Assembly: GCA_002238565.1 (NCBI GenBank)
Contig: MPMP01000008.1
Span: 20,211 to 84,210 of the forward strand
Source: Albidovulum sp. bin36
GTDB lineage: Bacteria > Pseudomonadota > Alphaproteobacteria > Rhodobacterales > Rhodobacteraceae
Reading direction: 5' to 3'
DNA: 64,000 nucleotides
Position 1 is the first letter of the stretch, and every line of letters starts with the position of its first letter. The position numbers were made by a program, and so were the translations under genes. This document shows, one piece after another, positions 1-8,699 of the stretch. A model generated the notes under the pieces. The model was not told where the DNA came from, made no database searches, and saw only the letters and a program-made list of their open reading frames with translations.

Positions 1-241
1 GCAGCGCGGTCGAGCTTCATCGCGGAATGTCGACATTCGAGGAAGCGGGGGTCTCCTCCGCTGATTGATGTTCGCTTGCCTTACGCGCGTCGAGGCGTCG
101 CCCAATTGAATCAGCTTCGCGGAGGCTTCGAATCGATTGGGAAAGAATGGCTGGTGGACGGAAATCCTTTTCGGCCGGTCCGTTACGATTCGGCCGTGAA
201 CCAGGGCGACGCCCGCGCGACGCGGCGGAATTTCTTGAATT

Positions 242-325
242 AAATTCAGATGTCCTGGCTTCGCGTTTTTCGCCTGTCAACTGTCATGAAGCCTTTTTTC
301 CCGGTTCGGTACCGCTCCCGGGCAG
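242..325. repeat. 84-bp dispersed repeat, copy A
   Basis: This stretch aligns without gaps to 11424-11507 with 7 mismatches in 84 positions (about 92% identity). Both copies end sharply at CCCGGGCAG and contain the run CCTTTTTTCCCGGTTCGGT. The flanks beyond that end differ completely between the two copies, so this is a unit that has been copied or that marks an element end. It lies in a gene-free part of the window next to a possible transposase tail. Confidence 0.75.
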
Positions 326-481
326 TTCGTAGACCATTCGCAGGCCAGTTCCGGGGAAGACCGTTCGGGTTTGGCTGAGTTCCTCTAGCAACTCCTTGGC
401 TCGCCGACCGGAATTCACTTTATTTTCGAAAGCGTAGGAACAGTGTGGAATTGGCCCTCCGAATAACTCGTTACGCATCAA
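284..481 (-). pseudogene. possible transposase C-terminal remnant
   Basis: A 65-codon minus-strand reading frame carries the phrases AKELLEELSQTRTVFPGT and LRMVYEL, which look like the last part of a DDE transposase of the IS4/IS1634 type. It runs directly into the repeat at 242-325, which supplies the final codons (PGSGTEPGKK). No catalytic residues or upstream domain remain. The transposase assignment rests on remembered family tails and is weak; it may be an unrelated scrap. No gene is recognisable in the rest of 1-763. Confidence 0.3.
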
Positions 482-763
482 CGAATTGCAAGGTGACCTA
501 CGAAAAAGTCAGCCAGCTTAGGAAGAGCGGTTGCCTTGGTTTGCGGGGGGGAGGGGGGTGCCATTGATTGTCATTTGCAGCAGGCTGTATTCATTCTCAA
601 GGACAACCGTCTAACCATCCGGCATGCGTTGTTGCATTTCGATAATACGCGACTGTAATATTCAGCCGGATACTTGAAGGCTCGACCGACAAACAAGCAG
701 TGAGCTATCTTCATTACAGTTACTTGTCGCTGACCGGCAGGCACTCAAAAAAAGGGCGAATTC

Positions 764-2659
764 ATGAAATTCTACTCTGCGGAAAGAACGGAGCGTTTGA
801 CGCTTTCTCAAGCGATCGTCAAATATCTCCAGGTTCAGTTCAGCGAATTTGACGGTGAGCAGCAAAGGCTAATTCGGGGTATTTGGGGCATATTCGGGCA
901 TGGCAACGTGTCTGGATTGAGCCAGGCATTGGTCGAATACGGACAGGAACTTCCCTACTATCAGCCAGCCAACGAACAATCTATGGTTCATGCATCTACC
1001 GGGTTCGCGAGGAGTATGAGACGCAAATCCACGATGGCATGCACGACATCAATTGGACCGGGGGCAACCAACATGATCACCGGCGCGGCGACGGCAACTA
1101 TTTGCCGCATTCCGGTGCTATTGCTTCCATCAGACTACTATGCATCCCGCTTCGGCGGAGTTGTCCTCCAGGATATCGAGCACCTGACTTCGGACGATAT
1201 GTCGGTCACGGACACGTTCCGCATAGTCAGCCGGTTCTTCGATCGGGTTACGAGGCCGGAGCAAATCCTGACGTCGCTGCCCGAGGCCATGCGCGTCTTG
1301 ACGAGCCCATCGGAAACGGGCGCGGTTACAATTGCTCTTCCGCAGGACATTCAGGGCTATGCTTTCGATTATCCTTCCAAGTTCTTTGAAAGGCGCGTCT
1401 GGAAAATCGAACGTCCAATGCCTAGCCCGGACGGAATCAGGGAGGCCGCTGCCGCTCTCCGGAATGCCGAGCGACCATTCATCATCGCGGGCGGCGGCGT
1501 CCACTATTCTGAAGCTTGGCGGGAACTAGCCAAGTTTTCCGGAAAATTCGGCATACCTGTCGGAGAAACTCATGCGGGTCGCGGAGCGTTGCGAGACGGG
1601 TCGGACATTCTTCTAGGAGGCACGGGTCATTTGGGCACGCCGGCGGCGGCAAGAATTGCAGAAGAAGCAGATCTCATTTTTTGCATAGGAACGAGGCTTA
1701 AGGATTTCACAACAGGCTCCAATTCAGCGTTTCAGAACCCGAATGTCCGCTTCGTTTCAGTGAATGTCAACAGCCGCGATGCATACAAGTTAGGCGCGCT
1801 GCCGATCACTGCGGATGCCAAGCTGGCCTTGGATGCGCTTGCGGAAGCGGCGCATGCGCTGAAAGTTAAGGCAAATCCGGAGTGGGTCGCCCGGGCAAAG
1901 AATCTTCGCGCTGAATGGGAACAGGTTAAGAATTCAAAAGTATTCGTTCAGCGCCACAATGAAAAGGTTAGCCAAGGGCAGCTTGTCGGCATCCTGAACC
2001 AGGAAATGCGAAGCGGAGACACGTTGGTTGCCGCCGCCGGGACTATACCGGCCGACCTGACGAAGCTATTCGACGCAACCGGCGGAAAAAACGTTCACAT
2101 CGAATTCGGCAACTCCTGCATGGGATACGACATTCCGGCAAGCATAGGCGTACGCTTGTCCGATCCCGACGGGGAGGTGCTAATTCTCATGGGCGACGGA
2201 AACTACCAGATGCACCCGATGGAACTAGTCACTGCGATGCAGGAGAGAGTAAAGATCACGATCATTCTCAACGTGAACAACGGGTACCAGTCTATCCACG
2301 GGCATCAAAAGGCTCTGGTGGGCCATTCACTTGGCAACGAGTTCAAGATTCGAGACCCCGAAACGAACCTTCTGGACAAGGGTCAATTCATCGATGTGGA
2401 CTATGTAAAAAATGCTGAGAGCATCGGGCTGAGAGCTTGGCTGGCCGAAAGCGAAGACGACATTCGTCGGGCCTTGAGAGAAGCTCGCGATGAAACCGTT
2501 TCATGCATGATCGTCGTTCCGACGGAGAAATACAGATTTCCGCCGGATTCCGGCGTGTGGTGGGAAGTCGTAGGCGCCGAAGTGACGAATGATCCAAAAA
2601 CCAAGTCGCTTGTCGCCGAGCGCGAAGCAGGAAGGAGCAAGCAGCGCCTATACTATTGA
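764..2659 (+). CDS. iolD: IolD-type TPP-dependent cyclohexanedione hydrolase
   Basis: The 631-residue product matches 3D-(3,5/4)-trihydroxycyclohexane-1,2-dione hydrolase, the ring-opening step of myo-inositol breakdown. It is a cytoplasmic member of the acetolactate-synthase fold. The thiamine diphosphate motif starts with GDG at residues 477-479 and ends with NN at about 505-506, and the N-terminal glutamate region reads NEQSMVHA. The length is usual for IolD. The ATG at 764 follows AAAGGG at a normal distance. It heads a locus with an SDR, a sugar-type ABC transporter and two inositol-dehydrogenase-like enzymes, which supports a cyclitol pathway. The partner genes iolE, iolB, iolC and iolA are not in the window, so the true substrate could be another cyclitol dione. 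Confidence 0.88.
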   Translation: MKFYSAERTERLTLSQAIVKYLQVQFSEFDGEQQRLIRGIWGIFGHGNVSGLSQALVEYGQELPYYQPANEQSMVHASTGFARSMRRKSTMACTTSIGPGATNMITGAATATICRIPVLLLPSDYYASRFGGVVLQDIEHLTSDDMSVTDTFRIVSRFFDRVTRPEQILTSLPEAMRVLTSPSETGAVTIALPQDIQGYAFDYPSKFFERRVWKIERPMPSPDGIREAAAALRNAERPFIIAGGGVHYSEAWRELAKFSGKFGIPVGETHAGRGALRDGSDILLGGTGHLGTPAAARIAEEADLIFCIGTRLKDFTTGSNSAFQNPNVRFVSVNVNSRDAYKLGALPITADAKLALDALAEAAHALKVKANPEWVARAKNLRAEWEQVKNSKVFVQRHNEKVSQGQLVGILNQEMRSGDTLVAAAGTIPADLTKLFDATGGKNVHIEFGNSCMGYDIPASIGVRLSDPDGEVLILMGDGNYQMHPMELVTAMQERVKITIILNVNNGYQSIHGHQKALVGHSLGNEFKIRDPETNLLDKGQFIDVDYVKNAESIGLRAWLAESEDDIRRALREARDETVSCMIVVPTEKYRFPPDSGVWWEVVGAEVTNDPKTKSLVAEREAGRSKQRLYY

Positions 2660-3014
2660 CCTTCAGCCAATTGGAGGCGCGTCGGATCGACTAGCCGCTG
2701 CTGCTGGAGCCTCGGAGTCCCAGTTTAATTCGATCGTCGAGACCGACCGCTGGCACTGCGTGCGATGATTGTTAACCGGTCAGTATCTTTCATGCATCTG
2801 CTTTTGCTTCCCCCGTTTTCCGCCGCCGCCTTTTTTTTGCTCGCTGGCGCGCAAGGCAACATCGAGGGAAGGGCAAACCGACCGGCGCGACCGAGAAAGA
2901 AGGCTTCCCGGCGCGCCAATACTTCGGTTGTTGGATAAAGTGGTTCCCAACCCATGTATTCAGCGAGACCGGTAATCTGTTGACTAGATTCAAATGAACT
3001 GATTAAGTTGTTTT

Positions 3015-3032
3015 CAATTGGGTCGCCAATTG
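3015..3032 (+). promoter_or_regulatory. perfect 7-bp inverted repeat before the SDR gene
   Basis: CAATTGG and CCAATTG are separated by GTCG, giving a perfect inverted repeat just before the first ATG of the following reading frame. It sits at the end of an otherwise gene-free 410-bp gap after iolD. Such a site could bind a dimeric regulator of the SDR and ABC genes. No regulator gene is adjacent, so the role is inferred. Confidence 0.4.
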
Positions 3033-3071
3033 ATGATCCGCGAACTCGAGGCGGTGGAAGGAGCGGTGGAT

Positions 3072-3881
3072 TTGAGATTCGACAATAAGGCAATCGTTGT
3101 AACGGGCGGAACGCAGGGCGTTGGCCGCGCAACCGCCAAATTGCTGGCCGAAAGGGGAGCGAGGGCCGTTGCGATTTGCGGGCGATCGGCTGATAACGGA
3201 AATTCGGTTGCCGAAGAAATCAGGGAGCTGGGATCAGAGGCATTATTCGTGCAAGCCGACTTGTCGCTTCCCGAAGACTGTTTCGCCGTAATAGATCGCG
3301 CCGAAGAAGCGTTCGGCGACCTCGGCTGCCTCGTGAACTGCTGCGGCTGCACGACCCGGGGAACACTTGAAAGCACCACGCCCGATCTCTGGGATTATCT
3401 CTTCAACGTCAATGTACGAGCGCCGTTTCTCCTTACGCAGAGAGTCGTGCCCAACATCCGCAGGCATGGAAGAGGCGGGACGATTGCCAACATTGGGTCT
3501 GTTGCCGCGTACGGAGGCCAACCTTACATTACCGCCTACAGCGCCGCGAAGGCCGCCCTGCTCACATTGACCAAGAATCTGGCCAATTCCTTGCGCTGGG
3601 ACAAGATTCGGGTCAACGCTCTCAACATCGGCTGGACCGCTACGCCGACTGAACACGATCTGCAGGCGAATTACCACGGCTATGGGGAGAACTGGCTCGA
3701 ATCAGCTTCTGCAGCTCAGCCATTTGGACGCTTGCTTCTACCGGAGGATATTGCAAGGGCGTTGGCGTTCCTGCTGTCCGACGAATCCGGGATTATGACC
3801 GGTTCGATAGTGGATTTTGACCAAACTGTTGTCGGAGCTGTCGATGACAATCCGGTCGGAGATTCCATTGCCGATGCTTGA
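3072..3881 (+). CDS. SDR family oxidoreductase
   Basis: This is a classical short-chain dehydrogenase of about 269 residues. The cofactor motif TGGTQGVG lies at residues 11-18, and the catalytic Ser and YxxxK appear in IGSVAAYG and AYSAAK. The usual NNAG structural motif reads NCCG. A TTG start at 3072 is preferred because AAGGAG lies 8 bases before it and the product then begins like most SDRs; an ATG at 3033 in the same frame is the alternative. It lies between the IolD-type hydrolase and the sugar ABC transporter on the same strand, so oxidation of a cyclitol or keto-cyclitol is likely. The exact substrate cannot be read from the sequence. Confidence 0.85.
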   Translation: MRFDNKAIVVTGGTQGVGRATAKLLAERGARAVAICGRSADNGNSVAEEIRELGSEALFVQADLSLPEDCFAVIDRAEEAFGDLGCLVNCCGCTTRGTLESTTPDLWDYLFNVNVRAPFLLTQRVVPNIRRHGRGGTIANIGSVAAYGGQPYITAYSAAKAALLTLTKNLANSLRWDKIRVNALNIGWTATPTEHDLQANYHGYGENWLESASAAQPFGRLLLPEDIARALAFLLSDESGIMTGSIVDFDQTVVGAVDDNPVGDSIADA

Positions 3882-3977
3882 GCATTATACGCGCGATGCA
3901 GCTTTTCGGACCGGTTATGGAACAGGGCGGAGCACCGTCGGCGTCGGAATGACGGCCAGTTGCGCGGAGCTCGCAAC

Positions 3978-5510
3978 ATGCAGGAAGTGAGTTCTACTTC
4001 GCGCCGTCAATTGTTGTGCGCATTGCGCAACGTTTCAAAGCGCTTCGGCAACATTCAGGCCTGCCAAGGAATAGATCTAGAGTTGTTCACGGGCGAAGTG
4101 GTTGCCGTCGTCGGAGAGAACGGCGCCGGGAAGAGCACTGTTTCAAAGTGCCTTTACGGCCTTTATTCGCCTAGCGAAGGGCATGTCGAATTCGATGGAA
4201 AACCTGTCGAATTCAGGGGCCCCAGCGACGGAGAGAATGCTGGAATCGTAATGATTCCGCAGGAGCTGGATCTGTTTCCCGAGCTCTCGGTCGTAGAAAA
4301 CATTTGGATGGGTCTCGAACGTCCGCGACGCTGGTTCGGAGCATTCGATGCCGGCGCGATGGAGAAGAGAGCCCGCGAACTGTTGCATCGGCTGGGACTG
4401 TTTGTCGATGTCAATACTCCGGCAAAACTCCTTTCGGCGGCAAACGGAAAGCTCGTTGAAGTGGCACGAGCGCTAAATGCCAATGCGCGGGTTATCATAA
4501 TGGACGAGCCGACCGCGTCTCTTACGGAACGGGAAGTGTTTAATTTGTTTTCGGTTGTCCGCTCTCTCAAGAGAAGCAACGTGGCGGTGCTTTATATCAC
4601 TCACAGGCTCGACGAGGTTTTCGAAGTCTGTGATCGGGCTGTCGTGCTGAGAGACGGAAGGATGATCTCGGACCGTCCTACAAGCGACGAAACGGTGTCC
4701 GGCCTTGTCAGAAAGATGGTTGGCCGCCCCGTTGAGCAACTGTTTGTGAGGCATCCTCATGAAATCGGCGACGTAGTGCTGGAAGTCGAGGGACTGGGTT
4801 CGGGCAGCGCATTCCAAGACGTTTCATTTCGGCTGCACGAAGGCGAGATTCTAGGAATATCGGGCTTGATTGGCGCGGGCAGATCGGAAATCGCCGAAAC
4901 GCTGTTCGGGCTGAGAGACCGAACCGCGGGAACGGTGAGGCTAAACGGAGAAATTTCCAACATTTCGAGCGTGCAGGGAGCCTTTCGCCATGGAATAGGC
5001 ATGGTTCCCGAGGAACGCAGGACTCTCGGACTGATCCTGCCATTTTCCGTCAAGCACAATGTTACGTTTTCCAGCTTGCTGAAATTCATGCGAAGCATCT
5101 TCATCGACACGTCGGCCGAGGACAAGTTCGCCGAAAACGCCGCCAAAGAGGTAACAATCGTCGGCGCCGGACTGGATGATCCTGTCTCGGCTCTTTCCGG
5201 AGGCAACCAGCAGAAGGTCGTTGTCGCCAAGGCTCTGGCGCGAAACCCGAAAATCCTGATACTCGACGAACCGACGCGGGGAGTGGACATCGGCGCAAAG
5301 TCCGAAATCTATCGCATTATTGACGGACTGGCGAAGCAGGGGCACGCAGTCTTGATGATTTCTTCGGAACTGAACGAGATTCTTGCCATGTGCGACCGAA
5401 CGCTGGTGATGCGCGAGGGACGTCTTGTTCGGTCATTTGATCGAAAGGACTTCTCGCCGGATGTGATTGGTTCGGCCGCAGCCGGAGTTACGGTGGATTC
5501 CCATGCCTAG
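3978..5510 (+). CDS. sugar ABC transporter, duplicated ATPase
   Basis: The roughly 510-residue protein has two ATP-binding cassettes in tandem, as in RbsA, XylG and MglA of the CUT2 class. Domain 1 has Walker A GENGAGKST near residues 46-54 and Walker B IIMDEPT. Its signature is degenerate (LSAANG). Domain 2 has a degenerate Walker A (GLIGAGRS) and a good signature LSGGNQQ near residue 405. This asymmetry is normal for the family. GGAG 8 bases before ATG 3978 fixes the start. Its stop overlaps the next permease start by 8 bases. It energises uptake of a pentose, inositol or similar polyol together with the two permeases and the binding protein at 10039-11070. Confidence 0.92.
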   Translation: MQEVSSTSRRQLLCALRNVSKRFGNIQACQGIDLELFTGEVVAVVGENGAGKSTVSKCLYGLYSPSEGHVEFDGKPVEFRGPSDGENAGIVMIPQELDLFPELSVVENIWMGLERPRRWFGAFDAGAMEKRARELLHRLGLFVDVNTPAKLLSAANGKLVEVARALNANARVIIMDEPTASLTEREVFNLFSVVRSLKRSNVAVLYITHRLDEVFEVCDRAVVLRDGRMISDRPTSDETVSGLVRKMVGRPVEQLFVRHPHEIGDVVLEVEGLGSGSAFQDVSFRLHEGEILGISGLIGAGRSEIAETLFGLRDRTAGTVRLNGEISNISSVQGAFRHGIGMVPEERRTLGLILPFSVKHNVTFSSLLKFMRSIFIDTSAEDKFAENAAKEVTIVGAGLDDPVSALSGGNQQKVVVAKALARNPKILILDEPTRGVDIGAKSEIYRIIDGLAKQGHAVLMISSELNEILAMCDRTLVMREGRLVRSFDRKDFSPDVIGSAAAGVTVDSHA

Positions 5511-6513
5511 CGACCAGGGAGACGGAGTTGACGCCCGCAGCCCGAAAGATAGGCATGGACGTTCTATTTTATCCAACACATTGCTAGCGCGGCCCGAGAC
5601 TCCGGCTCTTCTGTTTCTGATTTTGCTGCTCGCCGTATTCTCCGTGACGACGAAGGGCTTTTTCTCGGTCAACAACTTTATCGGAATACTCGAACAAGGC
5701 GTGATTATCGCCATCGTCGGCCTAGCCGTCAATCAGGTCATATTGTCCGCAGAAATCGACGTTTCCGTGGGGTCTGTTCTGGCTGTCTGCGCATTCATTT
5801 ATGGAAACCTCGCGATGATGTTCGGCGGCAACTTGCTGCCGCTTTTTGCCACGTTGGCGGTCGGAACAGCCATCGGGCTCTTGAACGGAGTGCTGTCGAC
5901 CTACGGAAAAGTGCCTTCGATTATTACGACTCTCGGCGCTCTTTTCGTCTACCGCGGCTTAATTCTTCTTCTTGCCGGGGCGCAGGTGCTCAATGTGCCC
6001 AAAACATCGAGAGTCCTTGGGTTGTCGGATGTCGCCGGCATACCGGTATCGGTGCTCCTCCTTGTCGTTTTAGCGGTAGGCTTCTACTGGGTAAGTACGA
6101 ACACCGCTTGGGGGAGAAACATCTACGCCGTCGGAGGCAACGAGAGTGGCGCGACCACCCTCGGTCTTCCTGTCAACCGTACTCGCCTGATTGCTTTCGT
6201 ATTGTCGGGAGCGGCGTGCGGACTTGCCGCCGCGGGATTTCTGGGGCAAATCGGCCAATTGCAGGCAACTGCGGGGACGTCGTTCGAATTAAGGGTAATT
6301 ACCGCGGTGGTGCTGGGAGGTACGAGCATTCGAGGCGGACGAGGCTCCGTATTCTCTCCGATCGTCGGAGCCCTTCTTGTTGGCGTCATTTTGAACGCAA
6401 TGACTCTCAATAGGGTTCCGGGAACAATGGAACTGTTCGTATTGGGCGTCTTGATACTTCTTTCGGTCTCTTCCGAAGGCATTCGCCAAAGATACTTGGA
6501 GAAGAAGATATGA
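5503..6513 (+). CDS. sugar ABC transporter permease (RbsC-like) 1
   Basis: A 336-residue hydrophobic protein of the ribose/xylose/inositol permease family (BPD_transp_2). Characteristic loop sequences include EIDVSVGSV after the early helices and GRNIYAVGGNESGA in the cytoplasmic coupling region, then GGTSIRGGRGS. The ATG at 5503 overlaps the end of the ATPase gene; a TTG further upstream in frame is less likely. The gene overlaps the next permease by four bases (ATGA). The pair probably forms a heterodimeric channel, since both are full length and intact. Confidence 0.9.
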   Translation: MPSDQGDGVDARSPKDRHGRSILSNTLLARPETPALLFLILLLAVFSVTTKGFFSVNNFIGILEQGVIIAIVGLAVNQVILSAEIDVSVGSVLAVCAFIYGNLAMMFGGNLLPLFATLAVGTAIGLLNGVLSTYGKVPSIITTLGALFVYRGLILLLAGAQVLNVPKTSRVLGLSDVAGIPVSVLLLVVLAVGFYWVSTNTAWGRNIYAVGGNESGATTLGLPVNRTRLIAFVLSGAACGLAAAGFLGQIGQLQATAGTSFELRVITAVVLGGTSIRGGRGSVFSPIVGALLVGVILNAMTLNRVPGTMELFVLGVLILLSVSSEGIRQRYLEKKI

Positions 6514-7496
6514 CTGAAAACCGTTCCGAGAAGGCTTGGACGGGCGCATCCTGGGGCAATCCGTTCGGCAAACTCGGGCGGACGACTGTTCTGGCGATAA
6601 TCTTCATTTTCCAGATCATTCTTACAAGCGTTCTCGTTCCAGGCTACTTCAGCGTCTGGGGCCTTCTGGATGCGACCAGAGCATTCGTCGAAGTAGGTTT
6701 CATTTCCTTGGCGATGACTTTGATTATTATTACGGGCGGGATCGACCTGTCCGTCGGCGCGCTGCTGGCCCTGGTCTCGGTTACGATCGGGTTTTCCTAT
6801 CAGGCAGGGCTGCCCTTAGGAGCGGCTTCCTTACTTGGAGTAATCGTAGGCGTCGCCGGGGGAACGCTTAACGGCTTGGTAACCACCTACTTTCGCCTTC
6901 ATCCGCTCGTGGTAACGCTTGGCACCTTCGCCTTGTTTCGCGGCATTGCCTTTGCCGTGTCCGATGCCGATGCCGTTTCCAATTTTCCGCAATGGTTTTC
7001 GGTCTTCGGCCAATACAAATTCGGCGGGATGGTTCCGGCGCAACTCGTCGTGCTCGTCATATGCGCCGTGATCTTCTGGCTACTGCTTTCCAAGACGCCA
7101 TTCGGGAGATATGTATATGCGATAGGCCACAACGCTACCGCAAGCCGATTTTCAGGGGTTGCAACTCAAAAAGTTACGGTTGCCGTCTACGCAATCATGG
7201 GACTCATGGTCGGGTTGGCCGGCCTGGTCCATACGTCGCGCATCTTCAGCGCTCGCGGGAATGCAGGATTTGGATTGGAACTTGTCGCCATTGCGATTGT
7301 GGTTCTGGGCGGTGCGAGGATACTCGGCGGATCCGGCACTATCTGGGGAACGGTCATGGGCCTGCTGATACTTTCGTATCTGCAGGATGGCCTTAGCTTC
7401 GCCGGCGTAAGAGGAGATATCGGCCTCACGATCATCGGCTGCGCCCTGATTCTAGGCGTCTTCCTGAACGAGAATATCCAGAAGTTTCGGAAATAG
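6510..7496 (+). CDS. sugar ABC transporter permease (RbsC-like) 2
   Basis: A second full-length (328 aa) permease of the same family, with TGGIDLSVGA in the periplasmic loop and GRYVYAIGHNATAS before the later helices, then GGARILGGSGT. It starts inside the stop of permease 1 (ATGA at 6510). It is clearly diverged from permease 1, so this is a two-permease system and not a recent duplication. The 200 bp that follow separate it from the convergent dehydrogenase genes. Confidence 0.9.
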   Translation: MTENRSEKAWTGASWGNPFGKLGRTTVLAIIFIFQIILTSVLVPGYFSVWGLLDATRAFVEVGFISLAMTLIIITGGIDLSVGALLALVSVTIGFSYQAGLPLGAASLLGVIVGVAGGTLNGLVTTYFRLHPLVVTLGTFALFRGIAFAVSDADAVSNFPQWFSVFGQYKFGGMVPAQLVVLVICAVIFWLLLSKTPFGRYVYAIGHNATASRFSGVATQKVTVAVYAIMGLMVGLAGLVHTSRIFSARGNAGFGLELVAIAIVVLGGARILGGSGTIWGTVMGLLILSYLQDGLSFAGVRGDIGLTIIGCALILGVFLNENIQKFRK

Positions 7497-7697
7497 CGTT
7501 GACCGGTCCTCGGCTTCACGCCTTCCGCGCGCAAGGAATCGGTTGCGCGCATTCGCGATTCTGGCATATCGCGCCTGTGAGCGGACAAGCGCCGCTGCTG
7601 CGCATCGGCGCGATGATTGTTCGAGAAATCTCCGCGGGCAATGGCATTGCCGGCCGACGAGGGGACGGCCATGCGCGGCCGTATCCTAGGCGCGCGA

Positions 7698-8699
7698 CTA
7701 ATTTGCGTCGACTTCAACCCGCTCGCCCGTCTCGTGCGACCGCCGCGCGGCATCCGCTAGCTGCAGCGCCCTGCGACCGCACCTGAAATCCGGTTGAACC
7801 GGCCGTCCAAGCTCAACCGCGGCAATAAACTCATCGAGTTCCGCTGCGTACGCCGGTAGGTATCGTGCTAGGAAATCCTGTTTCAACAAGCTTCTTGTAG
7901 CAGTACCCTCGCAAGTCCACGTCTCCACGCCAGTCATGTGATGATTGGTCGACGAAACCATGCCCTTGGACCCGAATACTTCGACGCGTTGATCATAGCC
8001 GTATGTGGTTCTGCGACTGCAGTCTATCCTGCAAAACGCGCCCGATTCGAAGCGCATCAATACGTGCGCCGTATCGGTATCGCCCAGACGGCCGATTTCC
8101 GGATCTACCAAATTGCTCCCCATCGAAAACACATCGATCTTTCCCGCTTCGCCGGACATCCAGAGCGCCATATCAAAATCATGGATCATCTGGTCGTGAA
8201 ACTGGCCGCCGGATACGGCAATGTAGGAGCCTGGAGGCGGCGACGGATCTCTGCTGACAATCGCGATTGTTTCTATTTGTCCGATTTCGCCTCCGCCGAC
8301 GAAACCCTTTACGGCTCTTAGAGATGCGTCGAACCGTCTTTGGAACCCTATCATGAGAGGAACAGGGCATTTGTCGAGTACGTCTTCGCATTTCCTAACG
8401 CGGCCCATATCCAGATCAATCGGCTTTTCGCAGAGGATTGCTTTCTCCGCCTTGGCGGATTCGACGATCAATTCCGCATGAGTTTCGGTTGCAGATGCAA
8501 TTATAACGGCATCGACCGATCTGTCCTCAAGGGCATCCGCGCCGCTTACAAGCGGGGTAGCGTTCAGCCGGTCCGCCAATCGGCGCGCCAGCTCCAGGTT
8601 CGGATCCACGACGTAGGCAAGTTCCGCGCCTTCGCGGGCGGCTACGTTGCCGGCATGAATCGATCCCATTCTTCCGGCGCCAAATACGCAAAATTTCAT
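7698..8699 (-). CDS. iolG: inositol 2-dehydrogenase-like oxidoreductase (Gfo/Idh/MocA)
   Basis: The 333-residue protein belongs to the Gfo/Idh/MocA family. The N-terminal Rossmann motif reads FGAGRMGSIHAGN, the conserved catalytic lysine is in LCEKPIDL, and MIHDFDMALW holds the substrate-binding aspartate/histidine segment typical of myo-inositol 2-dehydrogenase. It would oxidise a cyclitol or sugar with NAD in the cytoplasm. Its ATG overlaps the stop of the upstream dehydrogenase by four bases, so the two are translated together. Placement opposite the IolD-type hydrolase supports an inositol-like substrate. The symbol is given by family resemblance; D-chiro- or scyllo-isomers are equally possible. 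Confidence 0.78.
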   Translation of the reverse strand: MKFCVFGAGRMGSIHAGNVAAREGAELAYVVDPNLELARRLADRLNATPLVSGADALEDRSVDAVIIASATETHAELIVESAKAEKAILCEKPIDLDMGRVRKCEDVLDKCPVPLMIGFQRRFDASLRAVKGFVGGGEIGQIETIAIVSRDPSPPPGSYIAVSGGQFHDQMIHDFDMALWMSGEAGKIDVFSMGSNLVDPEIGRLGDTDTAHVLMRFESGAFCRIDCSRRTTYGYDQRVEVFGSKGMVSSTNHHMTGVETWTCEGTATRSLLKQDFLARYLPAYAAELDEFIAAVELGRPVQPDFRCGRRALQLADAARRSHETGERVEVDAN

